This document shows positions 58,233 to 64,000 of a stretch of DNA of 64,000 bases, one piece after another (position 1 is the stretch's first letter; each line of letters opens with the position of its first letter). The notes beneath the pieces are model-generated. The model had not been told where the DNA came from, did not search any database, and worked only from the letters and a program-made list of their open reading frames with translations. The position numbers and the translations under genes are program-made. This DNA comes from Sphingomonas sp. CCH9-E2 (GTDB taxonomy: Bacteria; Pseudomonadota; Alphaproteobacteria; Sphingomonadales; Sphingomonadaceae). The DNA is taken from contig NZ_LSJM01000230.1 in the NCBI RefSeq assembly GCF_001557215.1, forward strand, positions 3,870 to 67,869, given 5' to 3'.

Positions 58233-58314
58233 TGCTGCCCCAAATGGGCATCTTGGTTCAGCGCAGCTTAATCCGGCAACGTGCGATAGACTGGATGTCG
58301 TTCAGGAGGCCAGT

Positions 58315-58740
58315 ATGATCCGCCCGTTTCTTATCGCGTCGCTGGCCGTGTCCCCCGTACTGGCGCAAGAGCCGGCCGGCACCGACACGAGCACCCCGCC
58401 GCAGCGGGTGCGCAGCGTGCTGCTGTACGGCGAGGAACCTTGTCCAAAGGCCGAGAGCCCCGACGAGGTCGTGATCTGTGCGCGGCCGGGTGACTCGCCG
58501 TTCCGCATTCCTAAGGTGCTGCGCAAGACCGAGCCGGGACCGGAGGGGACGAGCTGGGTGCGCCGCGCCGAATTGGTCGATGAGGTCAATCGTGCGACCC
58601 TTCCCGGCAGCTGCAGCCCGATCGGCAGCTATGGCCAGAGTGGCTGCACGATCCGGATGTTGCAGCAGTGGAAGGCGGAGATGAAGGCGAAGAAGGACGA
58701 GGAAGCGGCGATGCCGCGCGGTGCCGAACTCGACGATTAG
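58315..58740 (+). CDS. hypothetical secreted protein (141 aa)
   Basis: Begins with a short signal peptide (MIRPFLIASLAVSPVLAQ), so it is exported. The mature part has several cysteines (PCPKAE, VICARP, GSCSPIGSYGQSGCTI) and ends in a charged Lys/Glu-rich region. AGGAGG about 8 bases before the ATG at 58315 supports the start. No family recognised. It ends immediately before the convergent trpE stop. Confidence 0.7.
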   Translation: MIRPFLIASLAVSPVLAQEPAGTDTSTPPQRVRSVLLYGEEPCPKAESPDEVVICARPGDSPFRIPKVLRKTEPGPEGTSWVRRAELVDEVNRATLPGSCSPIGSYGQSGCTIRMLQQWKAEMKAKKDEEAAMPRGAELDD

Positions 58741-60264
58741 TTACTGGCCGAAGCCGGGCTCGGCGGCGCGGCTCACGGCTTCCCGGGCGGCGGCGAACAG
58801 CGCGCCGGCCTTCGCCTCGCATTCGCGCTGTTCATAGTCCGGGTCGCTGTCGGCGACGATGCCGGCGCCGGCGGTGACGTGCATCGTCCCCTCTTTCACG
58901 ATCGCGGTGCGCAGGACGATGCAGCTGTCCATCGATCCGTCGGGCGAGAAATAGCCGACGCCCCCGGCATAGGGGCCGCGCTGGTCGCGTTCCAGCTCTG
59001 CAATGATCTCGCACGCGCGGACCTTGGGCGCGCCGCTCACGGTTCCGGCGGGGAAGCCCGCGAACAGTGCGTCGAGTGCATCGGCGTCGGGGCGCAGCCG
59101 ACCCACCACGTTCGAGACGATGTGCATGACATGGCTGTAGAATTCGACGGTGTAGCTGTCGGTAACGGTGACCGATCCGGCCTGTGCCACCCGGCCGACA
59201 TCGTTGCGCCCGAGGTCGAGCAGCATGAGATGTTCGGCGCGTTCCTTGGCATCGGCGAGCAGGCTGGTTCGGTTCGCCTCGTCTTCCTCGCGCGACTTTC
59301 CACGCGGACGCGTGCCGGCGATCGGACGGATCGTCACCTCTCCATCGCGGACGCGGACCAGGATTTCGGGGCTCGACCCGGTCAGGGCAAAGCCGGGCAG
59401 GTCGAGGAAGTATAGGAAGGGCGAGGGGTTCACGCGGCGCAGCGCGCGATACAACTCGATCGGCGGAAGCGCGAAGGGTGCGGTGAAGCGCTGGGCGAGG
59501 ACGACCTGAAAGATGTCGCCCGCGGTGATGTATTCGCGGGCGCGGTCCACCATCGCGGCATAGTCGCTGGCCGGCACGACCGGTTGCGGCACCACGTCCA
59601 CCGCCTCGGCCGTGGCGCGCGGCGGCAGCGGGGCGGCGGCGAGGCGCGCGGCGGTCGCCTCGATCCGGTCGGCGGCGGTGTCGATCTGCTGCTCGGGATC
59701 GCGCGCTGGATCAGGCCAGATCGGCGCGACGAGAAACAGCGAATCCGCCAGCCGGTCGAAGATCAGGATCACCGTCGGCCGCACGAAGATCATGTCGGGT
59801 AACCCGAGCGCGTCATTGGCGGCGCGGGGCAGCGTTTCCACCAGCCCGATCGTCTCATAGCCGAAATAGCCGACCAGACAGGCCAGCGCCCGGGGCAGTT
59901 CCGCCGGTACGTCGATGCGGCACGACTGAACCAGCGACCGGAACGCGTCGAGCGTCGCAGCATCCGCCTGGACGAATGCGTCGCGGTCGGTGAGCCAGTT
60001 CGGATTGACCTCGGCAGCCTGGCCCTGCGCACGGAAGACGAGGTCCGGGGCTAGGCCAATCATGCTGTGACGGCCGCGCACCGCGCCGCCTTCAACCGAT
60101 TCCAGCAGAAAGTCGCCGCGGCCCGGCTCGATCAGCTTGAGCGCGGCGGCGACCGGGGTGTCGGTATCCGCCAGCTGCCGCCGCCAGATCAGCGCCGGAC
60201 GGCCGGCGGCAAGCTCCGCACGGGCGGCGTCGACCCCCTCAATCCCCCCGCGCATCGCGATCAA
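58741..60264 (-). CDS. trpE: anthranilate synthase component I
   Basis: Makes anthranilate from chorismate (ammonia from TrpG), first step of tryptophan synthesis. The 507-residue product has the tryptophan feedback site LLES near the N-terminus and the catalytic block RPIAGTRPRGKS...HLMLLDLGRNDVGRVA, VEFYSHVMHIVSNV, GTVSGAPKVRACEIIAELE and GAGIVADSDP. It starts within the last codons of ppiD (4-base overlap), so the two are coupled. TrpG is not in this window. Confidence 0.97.
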   Translation of the reverse strand: MIAMRGGIEGVDAARAELAAGRPALIWRRQLADTDTPVAAALKLIEPGRGDFLLESVEGGAVRGRHSMIGLAPDLVFRAQGQAAEVNPNWLTDRDAFVQADAATLDAFRSLVQSCRIDVPAELPRALACLVGYFGYETIGLVETLPRAANDALGLPDMIFVRPTVILIFDRLADSLFLVAPIWPDPARDPEQQIDTAADRIEATAARLAAAPLPPRATAEAVDVVPQPVVPASDYAAMVDRAREYITAGDIFQVVLAQRFTAPFALPPIELYRALRRVNPSPFLYFLDLPGFALTGSSPEILVRVRDGEVTIRPIAGTRPRGKSREEDEANRTSLLADAKERAEHLMLLDLGRNDVGRVAQAGSVTVTDSYTVEFYSHVMHIVSNVVGRLRPDADALDALFAGFPAGTVSGAPKVRACEIIAELERDQRGPYAGGVGYFSPDGSMDSCIVLRTAIVKEGTMHVTAGAGIVADSDPDYEQRECEAKAGALFAAAREAVSRAAEPGFGQ

Positions 60265-62207
60265 TTGCCGCCCGTCGCCTGGCCGCTCAGCTGCGCCTTG
60301 AGCGCGGCGATGGCGGCTTCGTTGCGCTTGACCTTCACCGCCTTGCGCGCGGCGGCGGCGAACTGCTCGACATATTCATTGCCGATCAGCTGGGCGAGCT
60401 GGCCGCGGGTCTGGCCGATCAGCGCGGCGTTGCCCTTGGCATTGCCCTCCTCGATATCGTCGAGCTGGACGATCCAGTAACCGCCACGCTCGGGCGCCGG
60501 GATCGCCTTGGCCTTTTTCTCGGCCATGCTGAACATCAGGCGGACCGGCGGAGGCAGCTGATCGCCCATCTGGGCGAGCTGGCCGCGCGAGGCGTCGAGC
60601 GGCTGGATCGCGGGCAGCTTGAGGCCGCTTTCCTTCATCGCCTGCGCGATCGGCATGCCCTTGCTCAGCTTGGCGACGATCGCATTGGCCGCCTTGCGCG
60701 CACCGTCGAGCTGGCGGCTGCGGACGAGATCGTCGGCAACGGTCGGGCGGATTTCGGCGAGAGGGCGCGGCGCGGCGGCGACGACGCGGTCGGTTTTGAC
60801 CAGTGCAAACGCGCCTTCGCTGCCCAGCGGGATCAGCTGCGGATCGTCGGTCGCTTCCATCGAGAAGCCAGCCTGGGCGATCTGCGCCAGCGTAGGATCG
60901 GGCGCAGCTTCACCGCCGATCGCGGCGCGGCCATCGGCGAACAGCGGGGCGCTGGTTCCCGGCTTCAGCTTGGAACCGGCCACCACTTCGTCGAAGGTCG
61001 CGTTGCCGGCGATCTCGCTGTCGATCTTGGCCCGCGCATCGGCGAGCGCGGTTGCAAGCTTGGTCTTGGCGATCGCTTCGGCGAGTTCACCACGAACCTG
61101 ATCGAGCGACTTGCCGGCGACCTGTTCGATCCCCTCGACCTTGACGATGTGCCAGCCGAGCTGCGAGCGCAGCGGACCGACGACCGCACCCTGCGCACCG
61201 GCAAAGGCGGCATCGGCGATCGCGGGGCTGCTCGCGCGGGCAAACGCCTGCTTCTCGGCATTGGGCACGGTCGATGCCTGCAGCCCGGCAGCCTTGGCAG
61301 CGTCGGCCATCGACGTGCCGGCCTTGACCTTGGCCGCGATGCCCTTGGCGGCGTTTTCGTCGGCAACGATGATCTGCGCCAGATTGCGCCGGGTGCTGGC
61401 GGCATATTGCGCCGCGTTCTTCTTGTATTCGGCGGCGATCTCCGCCTCGGTCGCCTTGGCACCCGCTTCGAACTGGGTCGGGGTCACGACGGCGTAGCGC
61501 ACCACGCGGCGCTCGGGCAGCGAATAGCGGCCGACATTCTTCTTGTAATAGGCCTGCAGCTCCGCCTCGGTCGGCGGGGTGCCGGGGGCAATCGCGCCGA
61601 TCGGGATATAGCCGACCGAGCCCTTGCGCCGCTCCAGCATCAGCGAGGCATAGGGCAAAGCGAGTTCGGCCGGGACCGGGCCAGGGTTGGCGATCGGCGC
61701 CATCAGCCACTGGACCAGCGTCTCGCGGCGAATGTCGCTGCGCACCTGTTCGGCGGTGATCCGTTGTTCGGAGAGGAACTGGTCGAAGCGCTGCTGGCTG
61801 AACTTGCCGTCGAAGCCCTGGAATGCCGGGATCGACGCGATCTGTCCGTCGATCGCGGCGGGGGAGACGACCATCCCGTGCTCGCCGGCATATTCCTCCA
61901 GCGCCATGCCGTCGATCACCTGGTTCAGCACCTGATCGAACCCGCCGGTGCGGACGAACTGCGCCATGTCCAGCATCGGCTGCTGCTCGCGCACCCGCTC
62001 CAGCGCGTTGCGCAGGCGGTCCTGCATTTCCTGCTGCGTCAGCTTCTTGTCGCCGACCTCGACCAGCGCGCCGTTCGCCGAAGGGCCGCCGACGCCCAGA
62101 TTCTGCACGTCCATCATCGCAAAGCCCACGCCGAGCGCCACCAGCAGCAGCAGGGCAACGATCTTGCCGGGGGTCGAAAAGATGATGCGGCGGAAATTGG
62201 TGAGCAT
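60261..62207 (-). CDS. ppiD: peptidylprolyl isomerase PpiD-like chaperone
   Basis: Inner-membrane folding factor for exported proteins. The N-terminus MLTNFRRIIFSTPGKIVALLLLVALGVGFAMMD is a signal anchor, followed by the SurA-N-type helices and a parvulin-like domain (LAQIIVADENAAKGIAAKVKAGTSMADAAKAAG...VVGPLRSQLGWHIVKVEGIE). At 648 residues it is the usual PpiD size. It is divergent from tpiA and heads the ppiD-trpE pair. Confidence 0.9.
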   Translation of the reverse strand: MLTNFRRIIFSTPGKIVALLLLVALGVGFAMMDVQNLGVGGPSANGALVEVGDKKLTQQEMQDRLRNALERVREQQPMLDMAQFVRTGGFDQVLNQVIDGMALEEYAGEHGMVVSPAAIDGQIASIPAFQGFDGKFSQQRFDQFLSEQRITAEQVRSDIRRETLVQWLMAPIANPGPVPAELALPYASLMLERRKGSVGYIPIGAIAPGTPPTEAELQAYYKKNVGRYSLPERRVVRYAVVTPTQFEAGAKATEAEIAAEYKKNAAQYAASTRRNLAQIIVADENAAKGIAAKVKAGTSMADAAKAAGLQASTVPNAEKQAFARASSPAIADAAFAGAQGAVVGPLRSQLGWHIVKVEGIEQVAGKSLDQVRGELAEAIAKTKLATALADARAKIDSEIAGNATFDEVVAGSKLKPGTSAPLFADGRAAIGGEAAPDPTLAQIAQAGFSMEATDDPQLIPLGSEGAFALVKTDRVVAAAPRPLAEIRPTVADDLVRSRQLDGARKAANAIVAKLSKGMPIAQAMKESGLKLPAIQPLDASRGQLAQMGDQLPPPVRLMFSMAEKKAKAIPAPERGGYWIVQLDDIEEGNAKGNAALIGQTRGQLAQLIGNEYVEQFAAAARKAVKVKRNEAAIAALKAQLSGQATGGN

Positions 62208-62331
62208 GGAAACCCGCTGAAATGGGAAGAATTGGCCCCGCTTTAGGGGGCGGGGCGACGGGCATCAAGCGACAACGGCAGCGCGGCGCGGCAAGGCGCT
62301 TGTGCGGCCCCGCCGTGCGGCCTATCGCGGC

Positions 62332-62347
62332 TGTCCAATAGTGGACA
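62332..62347. promoter_or_regulatory. palindrome upstream of tpiA
   Basis: TGTCCA-N4-TGGACA, 15 bases before the tpiA ATG, between the divergent ppiD and tpiA genes. Either an operator or a leader hairpin. Confidence 0.35.
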
Positions 62348-62362
62348 ATCAGGGGAAGCGGG

Positions 62363-63109
62363 ATGCGGCGCAAGCTGGTGGCGGGCAATTGGAAGATGAA
62401 CGGCGTCACCGATTCGCTGGGCGAAGTGGCGGCGATTGCCAAGGCCGCTGCCGTCCATCCCGGCGTCGATGTTGCGCTGTGCCCCCCGGCGACGCTGATT
62501 GCCCCGGCGGTGGCGGTCGCGGGCGGGATGCCGATCGGCGGGCAGGATTGCCATGAGAATGACAGCGGCGCGCATACCGGGTGCATCTCGGCCCCGATGC
62601 TGAAGGACGCGGGCGCCACGCTGACCATCGTCGGGCATAGCGAGCGGCGGGCGGACCAGAATGAGACTAGCCACGACGCCTGGGCCAAGGCGGCGGCGGC
62701 GCATCGCCATGGCCTGAACGTCATCCTGTGCGTCGGCGAGACCGAGGCGGAGCGCAATGCCGGTCGCGCCGAGCGGGTGGTGCAGGCGCAGATCGAGAAA
62801 TCGGTGCCCGAGGACGCGGACGGGAGCTGGTTCACCCTGGCATACGAGCCGCGCTGGGCGATCGGCACCGGGCGGACCCCGACGCTGGAGGAGATCGAGC
62901 TGATCCACGCCATCGCCCGCGCCAAGCTGGGTATGATGGTCGGTGCGGAGAAGGCCGAGGCGATCCGCATCCTGTATGGCGGGTCGGTGACCGGGGCGAA
63001 CGCGGCGAGCATCCTCGCGGTCGACAATGTCGACGGCGCGCTGGTCGGTGGAGCGAGCCTGACCGCCGAGAAGTTCGTGCCGATCATCGCAGCGGCGGCG
63101 ACGCTGTAG
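62363..63109 (+). CDS. tpiA: triose-phosphate isomerase
   Basis: Interconverts dihydroxyacetone phosphate and glyceraldehyde-3-phosphate. The 248-residue product has the catalytic lysine in AGNWKMNG (Lys11), the His in IVGHSERR, and the Glu in AYEPRWAIGTG, with the GGSVTGANAASIL phosphate loop. AGGGGAAG precedes the ATG by about 6 bases. Downstream DoxX-like gene follows 5 bases after its stop. Confidence 0.97.
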   Translation: MRRKLVAGNWKMNGVTDSLGEVAAIAKAAAVHPGVDVALCPPATLIAPAVAVAGGMPIGGQDCHENDSGAHTGCISAPMLKDAGATLTIVGHSERRADQNETSHDAWAKAAAAHRHGLNVILCVGETEAERNAGRAERVVQAQIEKSVPEDADGSWFTLAYEPRWAIGTGRTPTLEEIELIHAIARAKLGMMVGAEKAEAIRILYGGSVTGANAASILAVDNVDGALVGGASLTAEKFVPIIAAAATL

Positions 63110-63114
63110 CGCCG

Positions 63115-63549
63115 ATGGCGGAGCAGCCGGAGACGCGGGCGCGGCGGATCGGGCGGTGGTTGCTGGCGCTCTTCTACGCCGCGGCGGGGGTGGCGCATTT
63201 CCTGTTTACCGATGCGATGGTGCGGATCGTGCCTTCATGGGTGCCATGGGACGCGCGTGAGGTGGTGCTGACCACCGGCGCGGCCGAGCTGATCTGCGCC
63301 GCCGCGCTGATGACCCGGCGGTGGCGGCTGGCGGCGGGCTGGGCGCTGGCGCTCTATGCGCTGTGCGTGTGGCCGGCCAATGTGAAGCACGCGATGATCG
63401 ACCTGGCGTGGCTGGGCGGGAGCGGGACGGGGCTGTCGGCGTGGTATCATGTGCCGCGTTTGCTGGCGCAGCCGGTGCTGATCGCGTGGGCGCTGTGGGC
63501 GGTCGGCGCGGTGCGGGTGGAGCGGAGTGTGACGGCGCCGGGAAACTGA
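63115..63549 (+). CDS. DoxX-like membrane protein
   Basis: The 144-residue product has four membrane helices (about 11-31, 45-65, 70-92, 115-135) and the small-membrane-protein layout of the DoxX family (LLALFYAAAGVAHFLFTDAMVRIVPSWVPW...GAAELICAAALMTRRWRLAAG). Function of most DoxX proteins is unclear; redox or respiratory roles have been suggested. It follows tpiA by 5 bases and ends 21 bases from a convergent gene. Confidence 0.75.
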   Translation: MAEQPETRARRIGRWLLALFYAAAGVAHFLFTDAMVRIVPSWVPWDAREVVLTTGAAELICAAALMTRRWRLAAGWALALYALCVWPANVKHAMIDLAWLGGSGTGLSAWYHVPRLLAQPVLIAWALWAVGAVRVERSVTAPGN

Positions 63550-63570
63550 CGAAGTTCCGCGCAACGCGCT

Positions 63571-63978
63571 TCATTCTGTCAGCTTCGGACGGCGCTTTGG
63601 CGGTTCGGGTGGCTCGGCCAGCGCGGCCAGTGCCATGCGGAAATCGGGGCGGGTGATCGTGCCGATCTGACGTCCGCGATAATAGCGCGGGCGCGTGACG
63701 CCGTTGAGCGCGCGGTCCATCGCCATGCTGAACATGCGGTCATAGCCCATCATCAACGCCGCATCCCATGCGCGGGCGAAGTCGGCCGCCTCGGGCCGCT
63801 CGCGCAATTTGTAGGCGGTCTGGCGGCTCATGCCCACGGCTTTGCAGGCGCGGGTGACGGTGCCCATGACGGCGAGGGCGTGGATGAAGTCGGTCTGACG
63901 CCGCGCAGTCCAGCCATCGGCGCGGCCACAGGTGGGGGCGGGCGTGAAGGCGAGGATGGCTTCATCCTCGTCAGACAT
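63571..63978 (-). CDS. small HTH protein (135 aa), phage-terminase-small-subunit-like
   Basis: The N-terminal half forms an HTH (RRQTDFIHALAVMGTVTRACKAVGMSRQTAYKLRERPEAADFARAWDAAL), similar in pattern to small-subunit terminase and transposase-type HTH domains. The rest is basic/Pro-rich (EPPKRRPKLTE). The frame closes inside the window with 22 bases left. No phage gene is adjacent in this window, so a host regulator is equally possible. Function unknown. Confidence 0.6.
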   Translation of the reverse strand: MSDEDEAILAFTPAPTCGRADGWTARRQTDFIHALAVMGTVTRACKAVGMSRQTAYKLRERPEAADFARAWDAALMMGYDRMFSMAMDRALNGVTRPRYYRGRQIGTITRPDFRMALAALAEPPEPPKRRPKLTE

Positions 63979-64000
63979 GCCGGTGGAGGATGGGGCGGGC

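Overview
This is a compact, GC-rich chromosomal segment of an alphaproteobacterium, most likely a sphingomonad (Sphingomonas or a close relative). The points behind that: a complete Entner-Doudoroff gene run (zwf-pgl-edd-glk-eda), a class II DAHP synthase, the fabD-fabG-acpP-fabF cluster, a TonB-dependent receptor of the kind abundant in sphingomonads, heavy GTG/TTG start use, ATGA/GTGA stop-start overlaps, and inverted repeats typical of these genomes. No insertion sequence, prophage, CRISPR array, tRNA or rRNA operon was recognised. Coding density is very high and several convergent gene pairs are separated by under 25 bases. Species-level assignment is not possible by reading alone.

Layout. 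0-2 kb: the 3' end of mutL, then the ribosomal operon rpsF-rpsR-rplI on the minus strand with its promoter and a shared terminator. 2-3.7 kb: two exported proteins. 3.8-8.9 kb: fatty-acid synthesis genes fabD, fabG, acpP, fabF and mltG. 8.9-15.8 kb: the Entner-Doudoroff operon on the minus strand plus an MFS transporter. 16-18.2 kb: argC, an SH3-domain protein, a MarR regulator, secG. 18.2-24 kb: pyrG; a small heat-shock protein gene with a sigma-32-type promoter and a ROSE-type RNA thermometer; a TonB receptor; and a probable structured RNA. 24-31.9 kb: lolC-lolD, glutathione peroxidase, dnaE, an AlkK-type acyl-CoA ligase. 31.9-39.4 kb: a membrane LuxR-type regulator with a DUF4199 protein, a tandem AAA+ ATPase, a radical SAM protein, moaB, a Slt-type transglycosylase and a UDG-like protein. 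39.5-48 kb: ETF-ubiquinone oxidoreductase, a TPR protein, ispE, an enoyl-CoA hydratase-like protein, an N-formylglutamate amidohydrolase-like protein, ilvD, a lipoprotein, a DUF2306 protein. 48.0-48.4 kb: RNase P RNA. 48.5-56.6 kb: three genes for an exported Sel1-CHAT protein, an HscC-like Hsp70 and a membrane J-like protein. 56.6-64 kb: a class II DAHP synthase with a fused XRE domain, trpE, ppiD, tpiA, a DoxX-like protein and a small HTH protein.

How the genes work together. The Entner-Doudoroff block takes glucose to pyruvate and glyceraldehyde-3-phosphate, with tpiA elsewhere in the window. AroG and TrpE are the first steps of the shikimate pathway and of its tryptophan branch. FabD/FabG/AcpP/FabF build fatty acids, while the AlkK-type ligase, the hydratase-like protein and ETF-QO point to their oxidation. 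LolCD, SecG, PpiD, MltG and Slt all serve the cell envelope.

The most interesting parts are the Sel1-CHAT / HscC / J-protein operon, the HTH-DAHP synthase fusion preceded by matching inverted repeats, the heat-shock thermometer, a structured minus-strand RNA near 23.9 kb, and two adjacent genes (TPR protein and ispE) whose conserved N-termini have no canonical start codon.
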